A stretch of DNA of 64,000 bases from Rubellimicrobium roseum (GCF_006152145.1 NZ_VDFV01000006.1:22730-86729); one strand, 5' to 3'. Counted from the stretch's first letter, positions 52,960 to 61,741 are shown. The notes: a model not told the origin generated them from the letters alone. Numbers and translations are program-made.

Positions 52960-54000
52960 ATGTCCATCACCAAGCGCTTGCTTTTGTCTGTCGCGTTCGC
53001 CCTCGCCGCAGCGCCCGCCATCGCGCGGGTGAACATTCAGGTGGCGGGCTCCTCGACCGTGCTGCCCTATGCGTCCATCGTGGCCGAGGCCTTTGCCGAC
53101 AACACCGACTTCCGCACCCCGGTGGTGGAAGGCGGCGGCACCGGGGCGGGCCTGTCGCGCTTCTGCGACGGCGTGGGCGAGAACCAGATCGACATCGCCA
53201 ATGCGTCCCGCCCCATGCGCCCGGGCGAATGGGAGGAGTGCCAGTCCAACGGCGTGAACGGGATCCTCGAGGTGCGCATCGGCTACGACGGTCTGGTCTT
53301 CGCCACGCCCGAGGACGCCCCCACCTTCGCCTTCACGCCCGAGCACTGGTTCAAGGCCCTGGCCGCCCGTTTGCCCGTGGACAACCAGATCCTGGACAAC
53401 CCCCACACGCTCTGGTCGCAGATCGACCCCGCGCTGCCCGACCAGGAGATCCTGGCCTTCATTCCTGGCACCAAGCATGGCACCCGCGAGGTGTTCGAGG
53501 AGAAGGTGATCCTGGCCGGCTGCGAGGCGTCTGGCGCTTGGGACGCGTTCTTGGCGGCCCACGCCGGTGACGAGGACGCGGCCGAGGCGGCCTGCCTGGA
53601 GCTGCGCACCGACGGCCGCTCGGTGGACATCGACGGCGACTACAACGAGACCCTGGCCCGGCTCCAGGCCAACCCGGACGGCATCGGCGTGTTCGGCCTG
53701 GCCTTCTACGAGAACAACACCGACCGGCTGGAGGTCGCGACCATGGGGGGTGTGCCCCCCTCGACCGAGAGCATCGCGAGCGGCGAGTACTCTGTCTCCC
53801 GCCCGCTCTTCTTCTATCTCAAGACGGCCCATATCGGCGTGATCCCCGGGCTCAAGGAGTTCGCCGAGTTCTTCGTCTCCGATGATGTGGCCGGTCCCGA
53901 GGGCCCGCTGTCCGAGTACGGCCTCGTCTCCGACCCGGAGCTCGTCACCGTTCAGCAGGCGGTGGCCGAGGAACGAACGATGCAAGCACCCATCGAGTAA
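52960..54000 (+). CDS. PstS-like phosphate/anion-binding periplasmic protein, orphan
   Basis: 346 residues. A Sec signal peptide MSITKRLLLSVAFALAAAPA ends near residue 23. The mature start VNIQVAGSSTVLPYASIVAE and IDIANASRPMRPGEWEECQ match PstS phosphate-binding segments; FIPGTKHGTREVFEEKVI is a second anion-contact region. Normally pstS precedes pstCAB-phoU; none are here. It may serve as a scavenging or sensing protein or pair with a transporter elsewhere. GGAGG lies 4 bases before the ATG. Confidence 0.88.
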   Translation: MSITKRLLLSVAFALAAAPAIARVNIQVAGSSTVLPYASIVAEAFADNTDFRTPVVEGGGTGAGLSRFCDGVGENQIDIANASRPMRPGEWEECQSNGVNGILEVRIGYDGLVFATPEDAPTFAFTPEHWFKALAARLPVDNQILDNPHTLWSQIDPALPDQEILAFIPGTKHGTREVFEEKVILAGCEASGAWDAFLAAHAGDEDAAEAACLELRTDGRSVDIDGDYNETLARLQANPDGIGVFGLAFYENNTDRLEVATMGGVPPSTESIASGEYSVSRPLFFYLKTAHIGVIPGLKEFAEFFVSDDVAGPEGPLSEYGLVSDPELVTVQQAVAEERTMQAPIE

Positions 54001-54006
54001 GCCGTC

Positions 54007-54417
54007 ATGACCTTCCAGGATGAGATCGCGGCGTTCTTCGACAGCTACATCGATGCGTTCGCGCGCTGGGATGCCGATGCGGTCTGCGATCTGTGGGAGC
54101 CGGTCGGGCTCTTTCCCTCGCCCGGCGGAAACTTCGCCATGGATCGGCAGACGTTTCGCGGCCATTGCGCAACGCTCATGGACTTCTACCGCCAACAAGG
54201 CGTCGTTCGCCCGGTGGGGGAGCTGCTCTCCACGGCCGAACTCTTCCCGCACGTGGCTGAGGCCCGCATGGCCTACCGCATGAAGGGCGAGGGTGCCGAA
54301 ACGGTTGCCGAGTGGGAGCACGTCTACCTCCTGCGCCGCACTGACCGCTGGCGAGTGACGTTGACTATCGCTGACGGCGAGATGGCGGCATGGGCGGCAC
54401 GCGGCGCCCAGCCCTGA
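54007..54417 (+). CDS. SnoaL/NTF2-like small protein
   Basis: 136 residues with the cone-shaped NTF2 pattern: IAAFFDSYIDAFARWDADAV helix pair, GLFPSPGGNFAMDRQTFRGH and WEHVYLLRRTDRWRVTLTIA strands. The superfamily includes isomerases and unknown-function (DUF4440-like) proteins. It begins 7 bases after the PstS-like stop, so the two form an operon. Function unknown. Confidence 0.75.
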   Translation: MTFQDEIAAFFDSYIDAFARWDADAVCDLWEPVGLFPSPGGNFAMDRQTFRGHCATLMDFYRQQGVVRPVGELLSTAELFPHVAEARMAYRMKGEGAETVAEWEHVYLLRRTDRWRVTLTIADGEMAAWAARGAQP

Positions 54418-54800
54418 GAGCTCTAGACTGCGGTGAACAGCGCTAGTGTTGGAAGGGGCAAGCCCCCAAAGTGCGAGCCGAGGGTAGGGGGTTGAGGCCG
54501 CTAGGCGTGCCTACGCTTCCGCCTGTCCACTGCGTGTCTCTGCTATCGCAGAGGGTTGCTCCTCTGCCATCGCAGAGGGTCGCTCAGCGGCGAGTGCTCA
54601 ACTGCGTTCGCAAGGATCGGAATTGGCGCAGGTCGTAAAGACCAACGCGGTCAAGCGGACGTACACGAAACTCGGTGATTGCGCTCAGCGGACATGCTCA
54701 GATCTGTCACTTTCCGGCGCCGGACGGCCGTTTCTGGCGCGTGAAGCATCTCAACGGCACCTACGCTGGCGCAAACGCAGCAGCGACATAGGTGTCCTCC
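54418..54800 (+). other. 383-base intergenic region with a short tandem repeat
   Basis: No convincing gene was found. It holds a 24-base direct repeat at 54540-54587 and the leader of the hydrolase gene at 54801. Confidence 0.4.
54540..54587. repeat. Two tandem copies of a 24-base unit
   Basis: Both units share CTGC-ATCGCAGAGGGT-GCTC, with three or four substitutions between copies (54540-54563 and 54564-54587). Function unknown; too few copies for a CRISPR array. Confidence 0.6.
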
Positions 54801-55679
54801 ATGAGATTTGCTCCCTTTGCCCTCGCGGCCGGCCTGATTGCGGCCGTGACTGCACAGGCTGAACCTACGGTGCCCCCGCAGGCCGACTGGGACGCCGCGC
54901 GCCAGACAATCACCACGGATGAAGGTCTCGACCTGGCTTATGTGGAGTTGGGCACCGGCGAGGGCGTGCCGCTGATTCTCCTGCACGGCTACACCGACAA
55001 CAGCCGCAGTTGGTCGCTGCCCGCGCCTTACTTGGGCGATCGGCCCATCTATGCTCTCGACCTGCGAGGTCATGGAGCCTCGGAGGCGCCTGAGTGTTGC
55101 TACGGGCTCGACTCGTTTGCCCATGACGTGATCGACTTCATGGACGCCAAGGGCATCGAGAAGGCCGACCTGGTGGGCCACTCGCTGGGTTCCATGACGG
55201 CGGCCATCGTTGCGGCGACTGAGCCCGAGCGCGTGAATAAGCTGGTGCTGATCTCCTCGGCCATGAAGACGCCGCAGGGATCGGGCGACTGGCTTCGAGA
55301 GAACGTGCCTGCCCTCCAGCACCCCATCGATCCCGATAGCCAGTTCATGCTCGATTGGTATTGGAACCCGACTCCTGTCGATGAGGACTTCCTCACGCGT
55401 GAGCGGACGGAAAGCGCCGCGGTGCCGCAGCAGGTCTGGATGGGCGTGCTGAACGCGCTGAGCATCACCGACTGGTCGGCCCTAGCTCCCCAGATCACCG
55501 CGCCGACGCTCATCCTGTGGGGCGACCAGGACAGCCTCTTCGGGGCTCCGGAGCAGGAGGCGCTGCGGGCGGCTCTGCCGCAGGCGCGGTTCGAAGCGTT
55601 CGAGGGCTTGGGACACAATATGTTCTGGGAGCAGCCCCAGCGGGTGGGCCAACTCCTGACCGGGTTCTTGGACGAATAG
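54801..55679 (+). CDS. Secreted alpha/beta-hydrolase
   Basis: 292 residues. Signal peptide MRFAPFALAAGLIAAVTAQA (about 1-20). The fold signature LLHGYTDNSRSW gives the oxyanion region, LVGHSLGSMTA the nucleophilic Ser elbow (GHSLG), GDQDSLFG the acid Asp and GLGHNMFWEQP the catalytic His. It should hydrolyse an ester or related bond in the periplasm. GTG 54792 is an alternative start. Substrate unknown. Confidence 0.88.
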   Translation: MRFAPFALAAGLIAAVTAQAEPTVPPQADWDAARQTITTDEGLDLAYVELGTGEGVPLILLHGYTDNSRSWSLPAPYLGDRPIYALDLRGHGASEAPECCYGLDSFAHDVIDFMDAKGIEKADLVGHSLGSMTAAIVAATEPERVNKLVLISSAMKTPQGSGDWLRENVPALQHPIDPDSQFMLDWYWNPTPVDEDFLTRERTESAAVPQQVWMGVLNALSITDWSALAPQITAPTLILWGDQDSLFGAPEQEALRAALPQARFEAFEGLGHNMFWEQPQRVGQLLTGFLDE

Positions 55680-55768
55680 CGGATCACGGGTCGCGCTCGG
55701 GGCGAAAACATGGCTCTGCCGAAGCGGTCCAGTTCCGCACTGAAGTCACGATGCTGGAGGAGGCGCCG

Positions 55769-56608
55769 ATGACATCCCAGCAGGACAAGCACGCCCGCTT
55801 CGTGGCGCTCCATGCCCGCCCCGGCGCCTTTGTGATCCCCAACCCCTGGGACGCGGGCACCGCGCGCATCCTGACGCACCTGGGCTTCGAGGCGCTGGCC
55901 ACCACCAGCGCCGGCCTGGCCTTCGCCTTGGGCACCCGCGACTCATCCGCTGCGCTCGACCGCGACACGGTGCTCAGGAACGCCGCCCAGATCGTGACCG
56001 CCACCGACCTGCCCGTTTCGGCTGACCTCGAAGACGGCTTTGGACGCAGCCCCGAGACCTGCGCCGAGACGATCCGCATGGCCGCCCTCGCGGGTCTCGT
56101 CGGCGGCTCCATCGAGGACGCGACCGGCAACCCAGCCGCTCCGATCCTCGACGCGGGGCTCGCGGCCGAGCGCATCGCCGCGGCCGCCGAGATCGCTCGA
56201 GGCCGTCACTTCGTTGTCACTGCCAGGGCCGAGAACTTCCTCTGGAGCCGTCCCGACCTGGGCGACACGATCCACCGCCTCCAACGCTACCAAGAGGCCG
56301 GAGCGGATGTTCTCTATGCCCCGGGCCTGCCGCACTTGGACGCGATCCGTACCCTGTGCCAAGAGGTCGATCGCCCCGTGAACGTTGTGCAGGGCCTGTC
56401 GGGGCCAACCTGGAGCGTGGCGGAACTGGCCGCAGTCGGCGTCAAGCGCATCAGCGTCGGCGGCTCCTTCGCCCGCGCCGCCTTGGGCGCACTGATCCGC
56501 GCGGCCGAGGAGGTGCGTGACCACGGCACCTTCACCTACGCCCGAGATGCCGTGCCGGCCGTCGCCGTTTCGGCGATGATGACCCCCCGCGATCGCAACG
56601 CAAGCTGA
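55769..56608 (+). CDS. Isocitrate lyase/PEP mutase superfamily enzyme
   Basis: 279 residues of the PEP mutase/carboxyphosphonoenolpyruvate mutase-like group. FVIPNPWDAGTARILTHLGF, TTSAGLAFALG, SADLEDGFGRSPE (metal-binding acidic motif) and VTARAENFLWSRP are characteristic; the VQGLSGPTWSVAELAAVGVK segment follows. The loop Cys of isocitrate and methylisocitrate lyases is not seen, so a 2-oxo-acid C-C or P-C cleaving role is unresolved. ATG 55769 has GGAGGAGG upstream; the earlier ATG 55751 is less favoured. Monocistronic. Confidence 0.85.
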   Translation: MTSQQDKHARFVALHARPGAFVIPNPWDAGTARILTHLGFEALATTSAGLAFALGTRDSSAALDRDTVLRNAAQIVTATDLPVSADLEDGFGRSPETCAETIRMAALAGLVGGSIEDATGNPAAPILDAGLAAERIAAAAEIARGRHFVVTARAENFLWSRPDLGDTIHRLQRYQEAGADVLYAPGLPHLDAIRTLCQEVDRPVNVVQGLSGPTWSVAELAAVGVKRISVGGSFARAALGALIRAAEEVRDHGTFTYARDAVPAVAVSAMMTPRDRNAS

Positions 56609-56941
56609 TGCCGGCTTCTGCCAAAACCGCTGTCAGGCCAGCGCCGTCCAGCCTTCGTTCGCGCCGCGCGCCATCCCGATGTCCTCGCCCTCGATCCATC
56701 GCACTACGGTGGCTTCGCTTGGGCGTACTGGCCTTTGTCCTAAGGTTGGCGTGTCCGCAAGGGGATCGCTGAACGGACAGTCTCGACCTCTCCGGCCGTC
56801 CCTTGTTATAGCAGGTGAAAACCTGTCTCACATAGCTGGTACGGTGATCGTCTCATTGAAGGGAGGCTTTGCGGACCTTCTGGCAATTCAGAAAGCCTGT
56901 CGCCCGGTGAGCTTCACTGATCTCCAAAGCTGGGGTGTCGG
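56609..56941. other. 333-base region without a recognised gene
   Basis: Near 56640-56730 the minus strand has a short coding-like stretch reading VVRWIEGEDIGMARGANEGW and ending in a stop. It may be the tail of a decayed gene but no start or family is visible. A small palindrome CAGGTGAAAACCTG lies at 56812-56825. Confidence 0.4.
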
Positions 56942-57118
56942 TCAGACGTAGGGAAGGAGCGGACGCAGGTAGGCCAGCGCTCCGAAGAGCAGGATGCCCA
57001 CGGCGGCCAGGAGCATCAGGAGCGACCAGATGCCCTTTCTGCTGGAACGGGAGACGATGAACGTCAGCAGCAGGAGAACACCGCAGGCAAGCTGAAGGGC
57101 CACAAACGCCCACGTCAT
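56942..57118 (-). CDS. Small two-helix membrane protein (58 residues)
   Basis: From ATG 57118 with GGAGGAAGG about 6 bases upstream. It starts MTWAFVALQLACGVLLLLTF (helix 1), then a basic turn SRSSRKG, then SLLMLLAAVGILLFGALAYL (helix 2) and ends LRPLLPYV. No family recognised. The strong ribosome site and membrane pattern argue that it is real. It lies just after the response regulator gene, same strand, and may be co-transcribed with it. Confidence 0.6.
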   Translation of the reverse strand: MTWAFVALQLACGVLLLLTFIVSRSSRKGIWSLLMLLAAVGILLFGALAYLRPLLPYV

Positions 57119-57176
57119 GGCGCCTTCCTCCGTTCATCCTTCGGCGTCGCGGAGCCCCGGCAGGCAAACCCTGGAG

Positions 57177-57515
57177 CTACCCCAACCGTCCCACGGCGAT
57201 CTCCAACTCACACTCATGGACCGGCTTCTTGACGACAGCTTTGGCAGGAGTGCCGGCCGGAACAGATCCTGCGTCGCCCGACACGATCACCGTGGGAATG
57301 CCCTGCTCGGCCAAGGCATCGACCAGCCCCAGACCGGTTGGTCCGTCGGCAAGGTTGAGGTCGGTCACGACCAGGTCAGGCGGGCTCTCGGCGCATCGCG
57401 CAAGGCAGTCGCATGCCGTGACCACGGTGCCCTCGACCGTGTGCCCTTGGGCGCTCAGCATCTCCTCCAAATCCATAGCGATGAGCTTGTGATCCTCGAC
57501 GATCAGGATGTTCAT
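57177..57515 (-). CDS. Single-domain response regulator (CheY-like receiver)
   Basis: 112 residues comprising only a receiver domain: NILIVEDHKLIAMDLEEML with acidic residues 7-8, phospho-acceptor D52 in VVTDLNLADG, a Ser in VIVSGD and conserved Lys in VVKKPV. No output domain and no kinase nearby. ATG 57515 preferred over the extended start at 57578. It resembles receivers used with HWE/HisKA_2 sensor kinases in the alphaproteobacterial general stress response. Confidence 0.88.
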   Translation of the reverse strand: MNILIVEDHKLIAMDLEEMLSAQGHTVEGTVVTACDCLARCAESPPDLVVTDLNLADGPTGLGLVDALAEQGIPTVIVSGDAGSVPAGTPAKAVVKKPVHECELEIAVGRLG

Positions 57516-57668
57516 CCTGCGCACCTCTCGTCTTGACCCAGGAGGAACCGGCCACGGAGCGCCAAGGTTGCCGGGCATCTCGTTTGTTACACCAATGCAG
57601 GCGAGTTTTTGCTGCCGGGTTCGGCTGCGGACTTTCCTTCACAGCTGCCGCCAAACCACGGCGTTCAA

Positions 57669-58253
57669 TCAGGTCTTGGCCGGAGCGGTCCAGCCCACCC
57701 GCTTGAGGGTGTCGAGCAGCGTCGAACGCGGCACTCTGAAGCTCCGACATACCGACGCTTTGCTCGCGCCGCCGTCGAGCGTGGCCGTGATCTGCTCGAT
57801 CTGCTCAGCCGTGAGCGTGGGCGGGCGGCCACGACGCCGGCCACGGCGCTTGGCGGCCGCAAGGCCGGCGATGACGCGTTCACGGGTCAACGCCCGCTCG
57901 TACTGGGCGAGCGCGCCAAAAATCGAGAACAGCAGCTCTCCGTGGGGGGTGGCTGTGTCCATCTGCTCCGTCAGAGAGCGGAATGCCACGCCCCGTGACT
58001 TCAGGTCGGTGACGATCTCCAACAGGTGCGGAAGCGAGCGGCCGAGCCTGTCCAGCTTCCACACCACGAGGGTATCGCCTTTCTTCAGATACTCGATGCA
58101 CACCCTCAATCCCGGCCGGTCGTCGCGAGCGCCGGAGGCTTTGTCCTGGTGAAGATGTCGGTCGTCGACCCCTGCCGCGATCAGCGCGTCGCGCTGAAGG
58201 TCGACCGATTGGCGGTCATCAGCAGACGAGACGCGCATGTAGCCGACCAGCAT
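57669..58253 (-). CDS. Serine recombinase (resolvase/DNA invertase, Tn3 resolvase type)
   Basis: 194 residues. The catalytic domain begins MLVGYMRVSSADDRQSVDLQ, with Ser9 as the nucleophile, and contains VVWKLDRLGRSLPHLLEIV and FGALAQYERALTRERVIAGL. The C-terminal HTH is KASVCRSFRVPRSTLLDTL. ATG 58253 preferred, because AGAGG lies about 8 bases upstream; ATG 58271 is possible. It seems intact and could resolve cointegrates or invert DNA. No linked transposase or identifiable res site was found. Confidence 0.93.
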   Translation of the reverse strand: MLVGYMRVSSADDRQSVDLQRDALIAAGVDDRHLHQDKASGARDDRPGLRVCIEYLKKGDTLVVWKLDRLGRSLPHLLEIVTDLKSRGVAFRSLTEQMDTATPHGELLFSIFGALAQYERALTRERVIAGLAAAKRRGRRRGRPPTLTAEQIEQITATLDGGASKASVCRSFRVPRSTLLDTLKRVGWTAPAKT

Positions 58254-58507
58254 GTACGGAAAACCTCTCATCGCGAGTACCCGCGCAACATACCAAACCG
58301 ACAGGGTTTGTCGCGCAGAAAACGCCGGATCCGGGAAGGGATGGGAGGCAGCCTGTCCAAGGGTGACGGCAAACATGTGTTTGGCGACGCCCACCCAGCT
58401 CACCCGGCGCTTAGCGTAGTTCCGTGCCCGTTCCATGTGCCGAGCCCGTCCTGTGATCCGCGAGCAGACTCGTGATATCGTTCTAGAGACGATCTTGGAG
58501 GCCGCGA

Positions 58508-59221
58508 ATGGCCATCCGTGCAACCTGGTGTTTGGTGACACTGTTGGGATTGGCCACCTCGGCCACGGCACAGGGCTGCCGCCTGGCTCTGGTTCTTGCG
58601 CTCGACGTGTCCTCATCTGTCGATGTGCATGAAGACCGGCTTCAACGTGGCGGGCTGGCGCAAGCCCTGGTGGCTCCAGAGGTAAGGCGAGCCTTCCTGA
58701 CCGGGGATCCGGTGGCGCTTTACGCCTTTGAGTGGTCGGATGAGACCACGCAATCCTCGCTGTTGCCAAGTTGGCAGATGGTCCGATCTGAGGACGACCT
58801 GACCCGTATCGCCCTGACGATCGCCACGAGCCGACGCCCTGGCAGCAGCCGTCAGACCGCGCTCGGATCCGCGCTCGCCCATGCCGCGGGCGCGCTCGAG
58901 GCTGCCCCGGCGTGCCGGGCCTGGACGGTGGATGTCGCGGGGGACGGGATCAGCAACAACGGACCTTCGCCCCGGGCTATCTACGAGGCTGTCCCGCTGT
59001 TCGAAACCGTGACGGTGAACGCCCTCATCATTGTCACGCCCCGGACCAGGCAGGCGCTGGTGAGTTGGTTCGAGGCCGAGATGCTGCACGGCTCTGGCGC
59101 CTTCTGGATCGAGGCCGACGGCTACGAGGATTATGAACGGGCCATGCGGGCCAAGTTGCTGCGCGAGTTGAGCCTGCCGATGGTGAGTGGCTTGCCCCCG
59201 ACCGGGTACGATGGGCCGTGA
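58508..59221 (+). CDS. DUF1194 / von Willebrand factor A-like secreted protein
   Basis: 237 residues. Signal peptide MAIRATWCLVTLLGLATSAT (about 1-22). The vWA core has LALDVSSSVD (metal-ion-dependent adhesion site DxSxS) and VDVAGDGISNNG. DUF1194 proteins are periplasmic and common in Rhodobacterales; their function is unknown. CTTGGAGG lies about 7 bases before the ATG. Confidence 0.88.
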   Translation: MAIRATWCLVTLLGLATSATAQGCRLALVLALDVSSSVDVHEDRLQRGGLAQALVAPEVRRAFLTGDPVALYAFEWSDETTQSSLLPSWQMVRSEDDLTRIALTIATSRRPGSSRQTALGSALAHAAGALEAAPACRAWTVDVAGDGISNNGPSPRAIYEAVPLFETVTVNALIIVTPRTRQALVSWFEAEMLHGSGAFWIEADGYEDYERAMRAKLLRELSLPMVSGLPPTGYDGP

Positions 59222-59303
59222 GGGAGGACCGGGATGGTCGTCGGCCGGGACACCCCCTTAAGGCACTCACCGCTCTTGGGCTGACCTGGCCCCCGGTTGG
59301 GCG

Positions 59304-61247
59304 TCACGCCCGGTCCAGGGCGGGGATGGGCCGACCCTGCATGATGGCGCGGACGCGCTCCTGCATCTGCTGAGCCTCCTCGCGCCGGTCCTCCGGGTAG
59401 GCCTCGATGGGCGGGAAGCCCCGGTAGAGCGCCTGAAGGGTCACATCCCGGCCGATCGGCGCCGCTGCGGTGCTCCCGCCCGATCCGTGCTCGACGACCA
59501 CCGAGACGGCATAGCGCGGGTTGTCGAAGGGCGCGAAGTCCACCCAGAGCGCATGATCGCGCCGTTCCCAGGGCAGGTCCGCGTTGGAGGTCACGCCCCG
59601 CGCGCGCTCCTCGGGCGTGATGCGGCGGACTTGGCTCGTGCCGGTCTTGCCGGCCATCTGCATGCCTTCAGTCACGATGCGCGAGCGCGCCGCGGTGCCC
59701 CGCTGGTGGTTGACCACGTCGAACATGGAGGCGCGCACCCGGCGAAGCAGGTTCTCGTTGAGGCCCAGCGGCTCGCCCGCGCCCGAGGGCTGCTCGGCAC
59801 CGTTCACAGTCTTGACCAGCCGCGGCTTGACCGCCCGGCCCGTGGCGATGCGCGCCGTCATCACCGCCAGCTGGAGCGGCGTGGCCAGCACGTAGCCTTG
59901 GCCGATGGACGCGTTCACCGTGTCCCCCACGCGCCAGACATCATCGTGCTGTGCCTGCTTCCACTCGGCGTTGGGCGCGATGCCTTCGGAGACCGCCGAC
60001 ATGGGCACGTCGTGCCGGACACCGATGCCCAGCCGCTTGGCCATGGCCGAGATGGCCTCGATGCCCGCCCGCTGGCCCACCTCATAGTAGTAGCAGTCGC
60101 AGGAGAACTTGAGGCTGTCGTGGAAGTCGACATTGCCGTGCCCGCCCGACTTCCAGCAGTGGAACTTGATGCCCGACACGTTGGTCACGCCCGGGCAGTA
60201 GACCGTCTCCTCCGGGCTGATCGCCCCCGCCTCAAGCGCGGCCAGGGCCGTCACCATCTTGAAGGTGGAGCCCGGCGGATAGGCGCCCTGCACCGCCTTG
60301 GCCGCCAGCGGGTGGTAGATGTTCTCGTTCAGACTGGTCCAGTCCAGGACCGAGATGCCCCGCACGAAGAGGTTGGGGTCGAAGGAGGGCGCGTTGCCCA
60401 CGGCGAGGAGATCTCCGGTCGCGCAATCGATGACCACGCAGGCCGCGCTTTCGCCGGCCATCCGCGCCTCGACGTAAGCTTGCAGGTGCGCGTCGATGGT
60501 GAGCTGGATGTCGGTGCCGGGGATGCCTTCGTCTCGCGAGAGTTCCCGCATCACGCGGCCTGTGGCATTGACCTCGATCCGCTGGGTGCCCGCCTGACCA
60601 CGGAGTTGGTCCTCGAGCTTGGCCTCGACCCCCGTCTTGCCCAGCTGGAACTTGGGGATCTGGAAGATCGGATCGGGGTCCTCCATCAGGCTCAGGTCGT
60701 AGTCGCTGACCGGGCCCACGTAGCCCACCACATGTGCGGTGTCGGCACCCTCGGGGTAGTGGCGCGACAGACCCACCTCGGCGGTGATACCAGGCAGGGC
60801 GGGCATGTTCGCCATCACTCGCGCCACATCGTCCCAGGTCACGCGGTCCTTGACCGTCACGGGCACAAAGGAGGCCATGCGCTCCATCTCACTTATGGCG
60901 CCCTCGATCTCCTCGGGGGTGAGGAGCATCACGCGGGCCAGCCGGGCCAGCGCCTGCTGCGGCTCGCCTGCGGCCTCGCGCACGATGACGATGCGGTAGA
61001 CGGGCTCGTTGGTGGCGAGAGGCACGCCGTTGCGGTCGAAGATCAGGCCGCGCGCGGGCGGGATCAGCCGCATGTTGACGCGGTTCTCCTCGGCCAGAAG
61101 CGCGAACTCGTCGGCCTGGTCGATCTGAAGCTCCTTCATCCGCCAGCCCAGCACGCCCATGAGCCCGAGCTGCGCGGTGCCGAGGAGCGCCGCGCGCCGC
61201 GTCATGCGGGGCCAGACGTCGGACGTGTCGGTGCGCTGTCGCCTCAT
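59304..61247 (-). CDS. mrdA: Penicillin-binding protein 2 (peptidoglycan transpeptidase), orphan copy
   Basis: 647 residues. A short cytoplasmic tail precedes one membrane helix (LLGTAQLGLMGVLGWRMKE), then the PBP dimer domain (PPARGLIFDRNGVPLATN) and transpeptidase domain: SxxK at PPGSTFKMV (Ser327), SCD-type SxN in FSCDCYYYE and KTG in AGKTGTSQV. It cross-links elongation peptidoglycan in the periplasm. MrdA usually sits with mreBCD and rodA; here it stands alone next to mobile DNA, so it is likely a second copy. ATG 61247 chosen; longer in-frame sequence upstream is recombinase debris. Confidence 0.92.
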   Translation of the reverse strand: MRRQRTDTSDVWPRMTRRAALLGTAQLGLMGVLGWRMKELQIDQADEFALLAEENRVNMRLIPPARGLIFDRNGVPLATNEPVYRIVIVREAAGEPQQALARLARVMLLTPEEIEGAISEMERMASFVPVTVKDRVTWDDVARVMANMPALPGITAEVGLSRHYPEGADTAHVVGYVGPVSDYDLSLMEDPDPIFQIPKFQLGKTGVEAKLEDQLRGQAGTQRIEVNATGRVMRELSRDEGIPGTDIQLTIDAHLQAYVEARMAGESAACVVIDCATGDLLAVGNAPSFDPNLFVRGISVLDWTSLNENIYHPLAAKAVQGAYPPGSTFKMVTALAALEAGAISPEETVYCPGVTNVSGIKFHCWKSGGHGNVDFHDSLKFSCDCYYYEVGQRAGIEAISAMAKRLGIGVRHDVPMSAVSEGIAPNAEWKQAQHDDVWRVGDTVNASIGQGYVLATPLQLAVMTARIATGRAVKPRLVKTVNGAEQPSGAGEPLGLNENLLRRVRASMFDVVNHQRGTAARSRIVTEGMQMAGKTGTSQVRRITPEERARGVTSNADLPWERRDHALWVDFAPFDNPRYAVSVVVEHGSGGSTAAAPIGRDVTLQALYRGFPPIEAYPEDRREEAQQMQERVRAIMQGRPIPALDRA

Positions 61248-61317
61248 GGATGGCTCCCAAATGCGCCACCTTGCCTTGAGGACGATGCCTCGGATTCGCG
61301 TCATCTCCAAGAGAAGT

Positions 61318-61458
61318 TCGGGGCCTAGGCACTTGCTGCCAGCTCCCCCAGACTCTTTCTCCTCGAAGATCCACTCGCAGCCCGCCCGAGCGAGGGCATC
61401 CTCCCTACAGGTCCAAGTTCTGTATGCTGGCGGATCCGCGGACGTAGCCTATCAGCAC
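61318..61458 (-). pseudogene. Decayed serine recombinase N-terminal fragment
   Basis: From GTG 61458 the minus strand reads VLIGYVRGSASIQNLDL, then an in-frame stop; in another frame it goes on as DALARAGCEWIFEEKESG. This matches the start of Hin/Tn3-type resolvases (LIGYxRVSxxxQNLDLQxDAL...), broken by a frameshift and missing the rest. It sits immediately upstream of the PBP2 gene. Confidence 0.65.
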
Positions 61459-61563
61459 GTCAGAATATCGGCGCACTAAGGTATATCGGACGACTGATTT
61501 CCTGACATAGATTTCGGACAGGAAAGTGCCTTAAAAGAGGAGCCTGAAGCAGTCCGGCCACCT

Positions 61564-61741
61564 ATGTCCATCATACGAACGGACACTGTTGGCGAAGTCA
61601 GGATGAGGCAGCGAGCGCGATAAAGCACGAGCTGTGAGTAGGCGCATGGAACCGGCTAGCGGGCTCCAGAGCCGCAACATCAACGTTTGATAGGCACCCG
61701 GCTCCGACTTCGCCAACAGTGTCCGAACGTTTGGCGGACAT
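61564..61741. repeat. 178-base inverted-repeat structure
   Basis: A perfect 20-base arm at 61580-61599 (core GGACACTGTTGGCGAAG) is repeated inverted at 61705-61724, and outer ATGTCC/GGACAT pairs extend it to 61564-61741. The interior holds no gene. It may be a MITE-like element, a solo pair of IS ends or a regulatory hairpin. Confidence 0.6.

Noticed and set aside
52900..54321. 473-codon minus-strand frame over the PstS-like gene
   Set aside because: It is antisense to a well-supported gene with signal peptide; the composition is that of a mirror frame.
54540..54587. CRISPR array
   Set aside because: Only two adjacent imperfect copies with no spacers and no cas genes.
59487..61328. 613-codon plus-strand frame over PBP2
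   Set aside because: It is antisense to PBP2 with all catalytic motifs; His/Arg-rich, no recognisable domain.
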